Assembly: GCF_041438805.1 (NCBI RefSeq)
Contig: NZ_CP109190.1
Location: 3,162,001-3,226,000 of the forward strand
Length of the DNA stretch: 64,000 nt
DNA from: Streptomyces sp. NBC_01707
GTDB lineage: Bacteria > Actinomycetota > Actinomycetes > Streptomycetales > Streptomycetaceae
Direction: 5' to 3'
A program made the translations under genes and the position numbers. The stretch's first letter is position 1; every line of letters starts with the position of its first letter. Below the pieces are notes generated by a model. It did no database searches, was not told the origin of the DNA, and saw only the letters and a program-made list of their open reading frames with translations. This document shows, piece after piece, positions 31,768-40,612 of this stretch.

Positions 31768-31784
31768 AGGTTGACTCAGGGAAC

Positions 31785-34700
31785 TCACAGGGTCACCGCG
31801 GTGGTGAACGCGATCGTCACCGTGCCCGTTCCTGCGGTGATCGTCAGAGGTCCGGTCAGGGCCGCATCCGTGTCCCTGGCCACAGACCAGGTGACGCTTT
31901 CGCCGTCGTGCAGGGTGCTGTCCCCGTCCGTGGTGGTGACGGTGCCGTTGCCGGCGTGGCTGACAGCGGTGACCGACTGGAGCAGCGTCACCCCGGCCGC
32001 TGACCACGAGCCGCCTGGGGCGAGTTCGACCCTGCGGGCCTGGACTCCCATGGCCGGGGGCGCTCCCTCGACCGGGCAGGCCACCGGGGAGACCGGCGTG
32101 TAGGGCGCGAAGTCCTCGTCGTATGTGCCGATCGTGGTCAGGGTGCCGTCTTCGGCGACCGCGATCAGCTCGACGTATTCGACGACCCCGTCTGCCGTCT
32201 GGTCGCACCTGCATTGCTCCACGACCTTGACCGGCTCGTCAGGCGCCCCGGGGCACACTCCCACCGTTCCGGCCACGGTGTACGGCGTCGCCCCGTCAAG
32301 GCCGGTGTCGAATACGGCCGGGGTGACGCTGTCCGGCGTGTACGTCAGGCGCCGCAGGAAAGCCGTGGTGGTGCCGTCGTCGGCGACGTCGCACAGGGCC
32401 AGAGTCTCGCCCGTCGGGCAGCACGCCGCCGGAGTGTCGGCCGGGATGCACTGGCCGACCTCGCCGGTCACTGTGTACGGCGTCCCGTCGAGGGTCGTAT
32501 CCGACGTGGAGACGACCTCCCCGGTCTCGCAATCGGTGACCACGGTACGGAGGATCTGCGTCGTCGTGGTGGCTTCGCAGCCCTCCAGCTCGACCACCGC
32601 GGAAAACTCCTGCGCGGTCCAGCCCTTGGCGCCGAGGTGGTAGGTCTCGAACCCCATGAGCACGTACAGCTCACCGGACGCCAGGTCAGCGAGCGTGACC
32701 GGCACGGACACCGTCCGCACGAACGTCTGCCCCACCGCCGCGCTGAGCGGGAACGGAGCGTCCGCGAGGATCACGCCGCTCTTCTTGAGTTGCAGCGTGC
32801 CGTCCCACACCTGCCCAGCGGCTGGGCCATTGTTCGTGACCTTCACCGACACCGTCAGCGTGCCCGTCGCCGCGTCGCACCCGTCCGGGACATCCGCAGT
32901 CAGCACACCGGCCACCGCGGTCGTCTGCGCGGTCGGGCCAGCCGTCGCCGGGATCGTCAGCGTCCCGCCCGACCACAGCGCCGTGTACGGGCCCGCCAGG
33001 TCGGGGCCACCCCACCCGGCCGGAGCGCCGGCCGCTGCGCCGGTCGAATCCGTAAGGTCCGCGTCCACCTCGGTCGTGGTCGACGCGGGGATGTCGCACA
33101 CCAGCATCGTGGTCGAGTCCCGGCACGGCGTCGGCTCGCCCGGCGACTCGTCGCCGGCGTCGCACACCTTCACGAGCAGCGCCCGGCTGCCGTCCTCGCA
33201 GTCCACGACGTCGCCGGTCGGAGCGGTCACCGAACTGCCGTCGCCGGACGAGCCGCACGAGCCGACCTCGCCCTGCACGACATACGGCGTGGCACCGTCC
33301 AGGCCGAGATCCTGGGTCGAGGTGAGGCCGCCGTCGCAGTCGAACGTGAAGCGCCGCAGGAACGGTGTGGAGGTGACAGTCAGCACCGCCGTCCGCACCT
33401 CGATCGGCATCAAGTACAGGTCACGGTTGTTGATCGCACCGCCGGTCGTCTGGTCAGTGAACCGGATCGTGACCGTGCCGGTAGCGGGGGCGATGAACGC
33501 CAGCGACGGCAGATCGTCGGTCAGCGCACCGCCCGGGTACGCGTTCGACCCGTTGGAGGTGTTCCGGGTCCTCGTGGCGAGGACCGTGGTCCCGTCGAGG
33601 ATCTCCAGCAGATAGATGGCGTTGTTGGCGGCCGGGTCGGGGGCCCCGGGACCGACCCACGCGGACTTGAACCGGAACTCGTACATCTCGGCCGGGAGCA
33701 GCCCGCTGACGGTCAACTCGGCCACGCCGTTGGCCACCTGGTTGGCCTGGGCGAACCACAGGGTCGTGCCGCCGTTGGCTGCTACCACGTTCCCGGTCAG
33801 CGTGAAGTCGCCGGCCGGGGTCGGGATCGGGGCTTGCGGCGAGTACACCAGGTCACACAGCTGCACCAGCTCGGTGTCCCCGCACGGCTGCGCAGGGCAC
33901 GCCCCCAGCGTCGTGCCCGCCGGGATCGTCACCTCATCCCCGGTAGTCGGGTCCTTGTAGCGGGTCTCGATCAAGTCGCCGGACTGGTCGTCGTACACGA
34001 ACTCGGCGATGACCTGCCCGGTCGACTGCCCGTCCGCGTCGAGAATGCACAGGAGCTGCGTCTCCAGGTCCACGCGCGCCTCGGGCGCCGGCGGCGGGCA
34101 GCACGTCTGTACCTGCTCGCACTGGCCGACCGTGCCGGTGACCGTGTACGGCTGGCCGTCCAGCGTGGTGTCCGTCTGGGCGATCACCGCGCCCGTCTCG
34201 CAGTCCGTGACCTGCTGGCGGAAGAACTGATTCGTCTGCGTCATCGTGACGTCGAGACGGCCCTGCACGGTGTTCGGGCCCCCGGTGTCGCGGACCTCGA
34301 TCTCGATCACGTTCGGCCCGGCCGTCACCGGCACCTGTGAGCTGCCGCCCACGGCCGGCTGGTTCCACTGCCCGTACAGGCCGACGTCCTGCCCGTTGAT
34401 CCGGACCCGGGCGCCACCGTCACCACGGAACCCGGCCGCCTCCACGACCGCCATCCCGTCCTCGGGCGCCGTGAACTGCTTGGTCAGCACCCACCGCACG
34501 GGCGCCGCATCGTAGTCCGTCCACAGCACCGTGGCCGTCCCGGAAGACAGGTCGTCCCGAGCACCCATGTAGGCCGAGTTCCCGGCCGGGTGCGTGGCGT
34601 CGTACGGCATGGCCGCCTGGGGCGGCGCGTCCAGGTTGAACCCGGTGAAACTGGTCACCTGCCAGCCGTCCGCCCCCGGGACGTTCAGCGGGTCGAACAC

Positions 34701-37700
34701 CGTGATCGTGGACTGCGACGCGACGTCACACAGCAGCGTCGACGACACGTCCCGGCACGGCTCCGTCGTGCCGCCGGTGGGCTGGCACTGGCCCACGCTG
34801 CCCGCCGGCTCGTACGCCTGGCCGTCCAGGGTGGTGTACGAGATCCCGACAACCTCGCCCGTGTCGCAGTCGGACACGACGTTCGCCAGGACCTGCTGCG
34901 CGCATGTGTCCTGGTCGTACACGGTACTGGCGGTGAACTGGGACAGGTTCCAGCCGGTGGTGCGCGGGTCAGGAGTGCAGGAGCCGGAGTCGTAGGCGTC
35001 AAGCGCCATCACCACGGCGACGTTCCCGGCCGCGACGTCCGCCGCGGGGACGGTAGCGGCGGCGGTGAGCGTCGCAGACCAGCCCACCGGCGCGTTGTTC
35101 GGGACGACCACCAGGGCGACCTGCTGGGTGCCGTTGAACAGCCGCAGGTGCCCCGCGGCCCCGCACGCGTCGTCCGGGCCGGTCTGGGCGACCAGAACCG
35201 ACACGGTGACCGTGGCGGTCCCGTCGTCACAGGCCGGTCGCGCCGCGGTCAGCGTGGCGGCGAGAGTATTGACCGTGCCGAGCGTCCCAGGCTGCGGCGC
35301 CGTCCCCGGCGGCAGGTCCAGCGTTCCGCCCGCCCACAAGGCCTGAGCCCCGGTCACGGGCGCAGCCACCGGGTCCGAGTAGTACGGCGTGGGGTCCGTG
35401 TCCGTCACCGTCAGCGCCGGCTCCCCGTCCTGCGGGAGGTCACACATCAGCAGCGTGGACGCGTTCCGACACGTCTCATCCCCAGTGCCGCACCCGCAGC
35501 AGCCGTCCGGGACGAGAGTCATGCCCTGGAAGCGAACGGAGGTGCAGGCGAGGCCGCCGCCGGTGTTGCCGTACCGGTACGCGATCTGCGCGGGCGGGCT
35601 GTCGAAGTAGACGTAGGCCGTGCTGTTGCTCTGGTTCGCCGTGATCGTCGACCCGTTCCAGGTGACGTCTCCTTCGACGCGGGACGGGAGCGGGCTAAGG
35701 CCGGTGACGCCCTCGAAGGTGTCGAAGTCGAGCAAGTCCAGGCGGAACGTGCTCATCTCCTGGGCGGCATCGTCCAGGGTGAGCGTGTACACCGTCGGGT
35801 TGTTGAAGACAGGGTTCGCCGGGTCGTACGCGCCGCACCCGCCGGGCGAGGCGCTGCTCGCGTGCAGCTTGACCTCGGCGACCTCACCGGTCTCCGGGTT
35901 GGTGACGGTGTAGACGAAGTCCTGCCGCGCCACCCCGGCCGGGTCCTCGGCGATGCCGGTCTGCGGCCACAGGAGTTCAGAGAGGGCGGGGACGCCGCCA
36001 CTTCCGCAGTCGACGACCTTGACCGGGGTGTACGCCGTGGTGCCGTCCATCTCCGTGTCGCGGGTCTCGGCCAGGGCGCCGTCGCAGGAGTGGACCAGGT
36101 GCCGCAGGAACGGGACCGCGCACCGCTTGCCGTCGTCGCCCGGCTCGACGGCCGGGTCCAGGTCACACAGCCGCAGGATCTGCACCGTGGACGCGCAGGG
36201 TTCCGCCTCCGGCGGGTGGCAGACCCCTACGATGCCGGTCGGGGTGTAGGGGCTGGTCCCGTCCAGGGTGGTGTCGGTGACGTCGAGGACTTCGCCCTGG
36301 CAGTCCCGGCACGTGGTGCGCAGGAACTGCCCGCCCAGGGACACGTCAACAGCGCCGAAGGCCCAGTTCCCGAACACCTGGCATTCCAGGACGAGGGCCC
36401 GCACGCCCAGGTACTGAAGAGCGAACGACGTCACTCCGGTGACGCGGAAGCGGGCGGAAGTCTCGCGGCTGGGGGTCCGGATCTGGGGACAGCCCGTGAC
36501 CGTGGCATCCGCAGACAGAACGGCGGTGGCCCGGTCGAAGGTGTAGCCGGGCGGCAGGCTGAGCGGCTGCGCCCCGGCCGGAAGCTGGACTGTGTTAGCG
36601 CCCGCTGCCGTGCCGGCCACGTACGACATCGCGACGCTGAACTCGGCCGTCACGGGCTGGTTGAACGTCCACGTAGTGACGGGCGTGGTCGTGTTCGGGA
36701 ACAGGCCCAGCCCCCACCATGCCGCGCCGTCGCTCTGTCGGGACGGGGCGAACGGTGCGGGGCCCGTCGCGGTCCAGCCGACGCCGTTGGACAGCGTCCC
36801 GGACGCGGCGGTCCCGGCGATCGTGGACGGGGACGTCGGGTCTACGTCGCACAGAAGCAGCGTCTCGCAGTTCGAGCACGCTCCGGTCTGAGGGCATACC
36901 CCCAGGTGCGTGCCGCCCGGCAGCGCGACGGGGGCGCCGGTGACGTGGTCGACGTACCGCACGCCGGTCCGGTCGCCGGTGGTCTGGTCGTACACGACCT
37001 CGGCGAGCACGTTCTGCAGGACGTTGCCGGTCGCGTCGTCGATGACGCACAGCGGGACCGGCGCCACCTCGAACCCGGCCGCGAGCTCGCCCGGCGACTC
37101 GTCTCCGCCGATGCAGTCGACCGGAGCGACCGGCGTGTACGGCTGGTCGAAGTCCCCATCCACCCAGGCGCCGAGGAGGGCGGGCGCGTCTCCGCCGCAT
37201 GGGTCGATCGCCCACAGCTCCGTGTACCGGACGTCGCCGATACCGTCGCCGTCACTGTCGTCGCAGCCGCAGCGCTCCACGATCTGCGGGGCGCATGTCT
37301 GGGTGGGCTCGCCCGGCGACTCATCGCCGCCCGTGTCCTGGCAGTCGACGGGGTTGACCGGGGTGTACGGCTGGTCGAAGTCCCCGTCGATGTAGGTGCC
37401 GATGAGGAACGCCGGGCTCAGACCGGTCGTGTCGACGGACCACAGCTCGACGTACCGGATGTCGCCGATACCGTCGCCGTCGCTGTCGTCGCAGCCGCAC
37501 CGTTCGACGACCTGGCGGGCGGCCGGTGCCTCACCCGGAGACTCGTCGTCGTCTCCGCCCGAGGGGCAGACCGTCAGCTGCCCTTGCAGCGTGTAGGTGG
37601 TGCCGGTGGCGGCGTCGACCAGGCGCGCCGAATCGATCGATCCGTCGTCGGCGTAGTGGTACTCCACGAGTACCAGGCCGTGCACGGTGCCGTCGGAGGC

Positions 37701-37970
37701 GATGTCGCAGAACACGCCGCTGACAGTGATGCTGCGGGAGTCGCCGCAGGCGGCCGTCCCGGCCGGGGGCACGCCCGTGGTGTAGGAACCGGTGGTCAGG
37801 TTCAACCACCCGGTCTGGGCCACGTTCCCGGAGCAGTCCCGCTCCATGACGACGGCCAGGGGCGTGCCGTCAGGCAGGCACAGCCCCGTGGATGCGATCG
37901 GCGTAGTCAGTGACGGGCAGTCCGAGCCGCCGCCACACCCGCACGCGGAAAAGTTGCCTCCGACGGCCAT
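31785..37970 (-). CDS. giant Cys-rich modular phage structural protein
   Basis: 2061 residues from the ATG at 37970 (GAGGG ahead; a TTG two codons up is possible). It is a string of modules, each beginning with a short LCD or VCD strand and closing with a Cys: LCDV ... FLRRLTY ... DTGLDGATPYTVAGTVGVC. Others are VERCGCDDSDGDGIGD, a calcium-binding thrombospondin-3-like loop (two copies), and lectin-like beta sandwiches around 1200 and 1450. Modules are joined by DESPGE linkers. N-terminal and inner modules match the neighbours at 39056 and 39879. It may be a head fibre or whisker. No homologue is known to me. Confidence 0.6.
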   Translation of the reverse strand: MAVGGNFSACGCGGGSDCPSLTTPIASTGLCLPDGTPLAVVMERDCSGNVAQTGWLNLTTGSYTTGVPPAGTAACGDSRSITVSGVFCDIASDGTVHGLVLVEYHYADDGSIDSARLVDAATGTTYTLQGQLTVCPSGGDDDESPGEAPAARQVVERCGCDDSDGDGIGDIRYVELWSVDTTGLSPAFLIGTYIDGDFDQPYTPVNPVDCQDTGGDESPGEPTQTCAPQIVERCGCDDSDGDGIGDVRYTELWAIDPCGGDAPALLGAWVDGDFDQPYTPVAPVDCIGGDESPGELAAGFEVAPVPLCVIDDATGNVLQNVLAEVVYDQTTGDRTGVRYVDHVTGAPVALPGGTHLGVCPQTGACSNCETLLLCDVDPTSPSTIAGTAASGTLSNGVGWTATGPAPFAPSRQSDGAAWWGLGLFPNTTTPVTTWTFNQPVTAEFSVAMSYVAGTAAGANTVQLPAGAQPLSLPPGYTFDRATAVLSADATVTGCPQIRTPSRETSARFRVTGVTSFALQYLGVRALVLECQVFGNWAFGAVDVSLGGQFLRTTCRDCQGEVLDVTDTTLDGTSPYTPTGIVGVCHPPEAEPCASTVQILRLCDLDPAVEPGDDGKRCAVPFLRHLVHSCDGALAETRDTEMDGTTAYTPVKVVDCGSGGVPALSELLWPQTGIAEDPAGVARQDFVYTVTNPETGEVAEVKLHASSASPGGCGAYDPANPVFNNPTVYTLTLDDAAQEMSTFRLDLLDFDTFEGVTGLSPLPSRVEGDVTWNGSTITANQSNSTAYVYFDSPPAQIAYRYGNTGGGLACTSVRFQGMTLVPDGCCGCGTGDETCRNASTLLMCDLPQDGEPALTVTDTDPTPYYSDPVAAPVTGAQALWAGGTLDLPPGTAPQPGTLGTVNTLAATLTAARPACDDGTATVTVSVLVAQTGPDDACGAAGHLRLFNGTQQVALVVVPNNAPVGWSATLTAAATVPAADVAAGNVAVVMALDAYDSGSCTPDPRTTGWNLSQFTASTVYDQDTCAQQVLANVVSDCDTGEVVGISYTTLDGQAYEPAGSVGQCQPTGGTTEPCRDVSSTLLCDVASQSTITVFDPLNVPGADGWQVTSFTGFNLDAPPQAAMPYDATHPAGNSAYMGARDDLSSGTATVLWTDYDAAPVRWVLTKQFTAPEDGMAVVEAAGFRGDGGARVRINGQDVGLYGQWNQPAVGGSSQVPVTAGPNVIEIEVRDTGGPNTVQGRLDVTMTQTNQFFRQQVTDCETGAVIAQTDTTLDGQPYTVTGTVGQCEQVQTCCPPPAPEARVDLETQLLCILDADGQSTGQVIAEFVYDDQSGDLIETRYKDPTTGDEVTIPAGTTLGACPAQPCGDTELVQLCDLVYSPQAPIPTPAGDFTLTGNVVAANGGTTLWFAQANQVANGVAELTVSGLLPAEMYEFRFKSAWVGPGAPDPAANNAIYLLEILDGTTVLATRTRNTSNGSNAYPGGALTDDLPSLAFIAPATGTVTIRFTDQTTGGAINNRDLYLMPIEVRTAVLTVTSTPFLRRFTFDCDGGLTSTQDLGLDGATPYVVQGEVGSCGSSGDGSSVTAPTGDVVDCEDGSRALLVKVCDAGDESPGEPTPCRDSTTMLVCDIPASTTTEVDADLTDSTGAAAGAPAGWGGPDLAGPYTALWSGGTLTIPATAGPTAQTTAVAGVLTADVPDGCDAATGTLTVSVKVTNNGPAAGQVWDGTLQLKKSGVILADAPFPLSAAVGQTFVRTVSVPVTLADLASGELYVLMGFETYHLGAKGWTAQEFSAVVELEGCEATTTTQILRTVVTDCETGEVVSTSDTTLDGTPYTVTGEVGQCIPADTPAACCPTGETLALCDVADDGTTTAFLRRLTYTPDSVTPAVFDTGLDGATPYTVAGTVGVCPGAPDEPVKVVEQCRCDQTADGVVEYVELIAVAEDGTLTTIGTYDEDFAPYTPVSPVACPVEGAPPAMGVQARRVELAPGGSWSAAGVTLLQSVTAVSHAGNGTVTTTDGDSTLHDGESVTWSVARDTDAALTGPLTITAGTGTVTIAFTTAVTL
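37087..37555 (-). repeat. tandem ~225-bp repeat encoding calcium-loop modules
   Basis: Two adjacent units (about 37087-37311 and 37312-37536) code for DESPGE, a CGCDDSDGDGIGD loop, and a DGDFDQPYTPVxPVDC close. They are clearly alike at DNA level, including a shared stretch of some 40 bases around 37232 and 37462. A third copy of the same module lies in the next gene at about 39335-39550. Confidence 0.7.
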
Positions 37971-37972
37971 AG

Positions 37973-38068
37973 TCAAACCCTCACATTTTCAGAATGGTTG
38001 CTGGTCAAGCCGCTCATGCGATCCGCTCCCATGTGCGGCACCGTGTAGCCGCCGGAGGCGCCTGCCAT
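37973..38068 (-). CDS. 31-residue truncated paralogue of the decoration-like proteins
   Basis: The ATG at 38068 overlaps the preceding TGA (ATGA). The start MAGASGGYTVPHMG matches the start MSGTSGGYSVQHDH of the gene at 38517-38963, but the frame stops after 31 codons. It looks like a decayed third copy, or a small coupled frame before the giant gene. Confidence 0.35.
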   Translation of the reverse strand: MAGASGGYTVPHMGADRMSGLTSNHSENVRV

Positions 38069-38520
38069 CAGCCCGCCACCCTCATGAACCCCAAGCGGGG
38101 AGCGGCGAGGATCGCCTGCGTGGAGTCGTTGAAGCCGACGTGCGTCCGCTTGCCTTCCACGCGGACCGTCGCCGGCCCGGTGACGGTCAGAAACGTGCTG
38201 AAGCTGCCGGCGTTCTGCAGCGACATCACCGTGCCGCCGCCGTCGTTGATGTTTCCGAACTGGATCCGCCGCTCGACACCCACCGGTGTGCCGTCGGTGA
38301 CGTTGAACAGGCGGGCGTTGACCGCAACGGCCCACGGCGTGGTCGCGGCGAGGCTGGAGAAGCAGTCAGCGGACAGGGCGTACGTCCCCGCCTCGGGAAG
38401 GACGACCTGGGCGGTGGTCGCCACCCACGTGTCCGTCGCGACGGCCTGAAGGTCCACGTCCGCCCCCAGCGTCTCGCCGTGGGGCTGCGACGCCGCGACG
38501 GAGCCCGCGGTGCCGCTCAC
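38068..38520 (-). CDS. phage decoration-like protein, paralogue 2
   Basis: 150 residues from a GTG overlapping the stop before it (GTGA). A jelly-roll-like beta pattern runs through it: TAQVVLPEAGTYALSADCF, VNARLFNVTDGTPVGVERR, FLTVTGPATVRVEGKR and LGFMRVAG. It is the clear paralogue of the next gene upstream, sharing LPxAGTY, RLFN and TVTGPxxVRxEG. A trimeric head decoration or fibre tip is likely from the fold and place. Confidence 0.6.
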   Translation of the reverse strand: MSGTAGSVAASQPHGETLGADVDLQAVATDTWVATTAQVVLPEAGTYALSADCFSSLAATTPWAVAVNARLFNVTDGTPVGVERRIQFGNINDGGGTVMSLQNAGSFSTFLTVTGPATVRVEGKRTHVGFNDSTQAILAAPRLGFMRVAG

Positions 38521-38963
38521 GCGATGCGCTCCCAGCCCATCCACGTCTGCCCGCCCGCGCCGGTCACGATCTGCGCCTGCGTCATGGCGCCGGTGGCGTC
38601 ACCGCGCATGCCCTCCAGCCGGACCACCGTCGGCCCGGTGACGGTCATGAAGGTCGTGATCGGTGCGGTGTTGTTCTGCCCCTGGTTGGGCGCGGCCCCG
38701 TTCAGCTGCTCCACGAGACGCAGCGTCTCCGCGACCGCCGCCGAGGCAGTCGCGTTGAAGAGTCGGCACGTCACGAAGCCGCCGCCCGCGACGTTCGCCC
38801 TCACCTCCGCCTCCACGCGGTAGGTGCCCGCCGTCGGCAGCGTGACGTTGATGCCCACGCCCGTCCAGGTGTTGATGGCGGTCGGCAGCAGGTCGAAGTC
38901 ATCCGCGAGGACGGTGCTGTCGTGGTCGTGCTGGACGCTGTAGCCGCCTGAGGTTCCGCTCAT
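38517..38963 (-). CDS. phage decoration-like protein, paralogue 1
   Basis: 148 residues from the ATG at 38963. Same order as its neighbour: MSGTSGGYSVQHDHDS, INVTLPTAGTYRVEAEVRAN, FVTCRLFNATASAAVAETLR, TFMTVTGPTVVRLEGMRG and a WMGWERIA end. The two genes overlap by 4 bases. Beta-jelly-roll subunits of this size occur as capsid decorations in siphoviruses. A strong hairpin lies just upstream (39002-39041). Confidence 0.6.
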   Translation of the reverse strand: MSGTSGGYSVQHDHDSTVLADDFDLLPTAINTWTGVGINVTLPTAGTYRVEAEVRANVAGGGFVTCRLFNATASAAVAETLRLVEQLNGAAPNQGQNNTAPITTFMTVTGPTVVRLEGMRGDATGAMTQAQIVTGAGGQTWMGWERIA

Positions 38964-39001
38964 GTGATCCGCTCCCGTGTTGCAGTGGTCAGAGAGATGG
39001 G

Positions 39002-39041
39002 GCCTCGCGGCCCGGTTCTGAAGTGCGCCGGGTCGCGAGGC
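39002..39041 (-). terminator. hairpin between structural genes
   Basis: GCCTCGCGGCCCGG (39002-39015) pairs with CCGGGTCGCGAGGC (39028-39041) over 14 bp with one G-T wobble, loop of 12 bases. It follows the stop at 39056 on the minus strand. Inside the operon it may partly end transcription. Confidence 0.6.
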
Positions 39042-39055
39042 AGTCGAAGGGAGGG

Positions 39056-39793
39056 TCAGACGTTGGTCCACGCCACAAGGGCGGTAGCAACGGGCCCGGT
39101 GGTGACGGACGTGACGGTGAGGGCCTGGTCCTGGTCGCGGGTGACCGACCAGGTCAGGGTGGCTCCGGCGGGGATGGTGACCGGTCCGGAGTCCGTGACG
39201 ACCACCGTGTTCCCGGTCAGCGTCGTCACGGTCACGGACTGAAGCCCTGAGGCGGGCAGGGCCGCCGCGGTGGAGGCGGCGAGGTTCGCGCCGCCAGAGT
39301 GCACGGTGACCGGTGTGGTCGGCGTGGACACGTCGCCGTCGGTAGTGCAGTCGACTGGCGCGACGGGGGTGTAAGGCTGCGTCAGGTCCCCGTCCTGGTA
39401 GGTGCCGAGGAGCACGGGGGCGTCCACGCCGTCCGGGTCGATCGCCCAGATTTCCGTGTACTGGACGTCGCCGACGCCGTCGCCGTCCGTGTCATCGCAG
39501 CCGCAGCGCTCGATGATCTGCTTTCCGGAGGGAACCGCGCCGGGCGACTCGTCTTCCGCCGCGCCGCCGCCGCACGTGGTGACCGTGCCCGCGGTCGCGT
39601 AGGCGGTGGTGCCGTCGAGGGCCGTGTCCGTCGCCGTGACCGTGTCGTCCGAAGCGACCGAGTAGCGGCGCAGGAACGGCGTCACTGTGCCGTCCGTGGC
39701 CTGGTCGCACAGCACGACCACTTCGTTGTCTGCGGGCATCGTCACGTTGACCGTGGACGCGCCACCGCCGCTGCAGCAGCTCTTACCAGCCAT
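39056..39793 (-). CDS. Cys-rich phage structural protein with calcium-loop module
   Basis: 245 residues from the ATG at 39793. The first part (VVLCDQATDGTVTPFLRRYSV, then DTALDGTTAYATAGTVTTC) and the second (AEDESPGAV, IIERCGCDDTDGDGVGD, YTEIWAIDPDG, TQPYTPVAPVDC) match modules in the giant protein. The C-terminal 80 residues are a beta-rich end with SVTVTTLTGNTVVVTDSGPV, also akin to the C-terminus of the giant protein. It is thus a short version of it, perhaps occupying the same site on the virion. Confidence 0.6.
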   Translation of the reverse strand: MAGKSCCSGGGASTVNVTMPADNEVVVLCDQATDGTVTPFLRRYSVASDDTVTATDTALDGTTAYATAGTVTTCGGGAAEDESPGAVPSGKQIIERCGCDDTDGDGVGDVQYTEIWAIDPDGVDAPVLLGTYQDGDLTQPYTPVAPVDCTTDGDVSTPTTPVTVHSGGANLAASTAAALPASGLQSVTVTTLTGNTVVVTDSGPVTIPAGATLTWSVTRDQDQALTVTSVTTGPVATALVAWTNV

Positions 39794-39878
39794 GGGGGGG
39801 TGTCTCCCTTGTGAGATCAGGTCAAGCCGGGTCGGGAATGGGGGGAAGAGGGGAAGGTGCGGGGCGGCCAGGCGGTGA

Positions 39879-40610
39879 TCACGACTCGTCTCCCTGTCCG
39901 CAGGGGCTGATCCACTGGACGTAGACGGTCGCGCCGTCGGCGACATCGACCGTGACGGGGCCGCACAGCTCACCGGGTTCACATCGGGTGCCGGTGGCCG
40001 CCCAGTTGAAGGACGTCCCGCACTCGTTGACGACGGTCGCGTTGCCCGAGCAGTCGGTGATGGTGACGGGCCCGCACGTCACCGTCACGGCCAGCGACTC
40101 CGTTCCGGCGGGGACCGTCCATGTGTCCGGGCCGGTGATTCCAAGGAGCTGCGGGCACATCGGGACCGGCTCGCACTCGGTGCACTCGCCGACCTCGCCC
40201 GTCGGGGTGTAGGTAGTCGTCCCGTCGGTGGCGGTGTCCGTGGTGCCGGTGACTGTGCCGTCGCAGTCGTGGACCAGGTGCCGCAGGAACCGGACCTGAG
40301 TCCCGTCGGGCTGGACGTCGCACAGCTCGACCACGGCGACGCTGCCGCACCCGCCGGCCTGGGTGCACGGCCCCGATCCGGCGGGGGCCGGGCCCGCGGT
40401 GAACGCCCCGGTCGTAGGGTCGATCCACCCAACGACTTCGGGGTCTCCGGGCGGAGTGGTGCCGCACACGCAGGGCGAGCGCACCAGGAGCAGGACCGGA
40501 CTGCCGTCGGCCTGGCACAGCGACGTCGAGGTGATAGCCGGGGAGCAGCAGGATTCGCCCGGTGACGGGTTGCCGCCGCCCGGCGCACACGGCAGGTACT
40601 GAACCGGCAT
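39879..40610 (-). CDS. Cys-rich phage structural protein
   Basis: 243 residues from the ATG at 40610, with GGGGGAG before it, overlapping the stop region of the previous gene (2-base gap). The N-terminal STSLCQADGSPVLLLVRSPC and GWIDPTTGAFTAGPAPAG match the start of the giant protein. VVELCDVQPDGTQVRFLRHLV and DTATDGTTTYTPTGEVGEC match its repeated module. It ends in CGQGDES. It is the third member of the same modular family. Confidence 0.6.
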   Translation of the reverse strand: MPVQYLPCAPGGGNPSPGESCCSPAITSTSLCQADGSPVLLLVRSPCVCGTTPPGDPEVVGWIDPTTGAFTAGPAPAGSGPCTQAGGCGSVAVVELCDVQPDGTQVRFLRHLVHDCDGTVTGTTDTATDGTTTYTPTGEVGECTECEPVPMCPQLLGITGPDTWTVPAGTESLAVTVTCGPVTITDCSGNATVVNECGTSFNWAATGTRCEPGELCGPVTVDVADGATVYVQWISPCGQGDES

Positions 40611-40612
40611 GG

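Larger units (their letters stand above)
30330..31784 (+). mobile_element. IS110-family insertion sequence (borders approximate)
   Basis: The IS110 transposase gene and its long noncoding 5' flank lie between the stop of the giant structural gene (31785) and the start of the collagen-like gene (30307), on the opposite strand to both. IS110 elements lack terminal inverted repeats and long target duplications, so the ends cannot be placed exactly from one copy. The right end must be within the 17 bases after the transposase stop. Confidence 0.7.

Noticed and set aside
34590..37913. Long plus-strand frame (1107 residues) opposite the giant structural gene
   Set aside because: It is an antisense shadow made by the codon bias of the GC-rich gene; its composition is Arg/Gly/Ala-rich without domains, and the minus frame has clear modular repeats.
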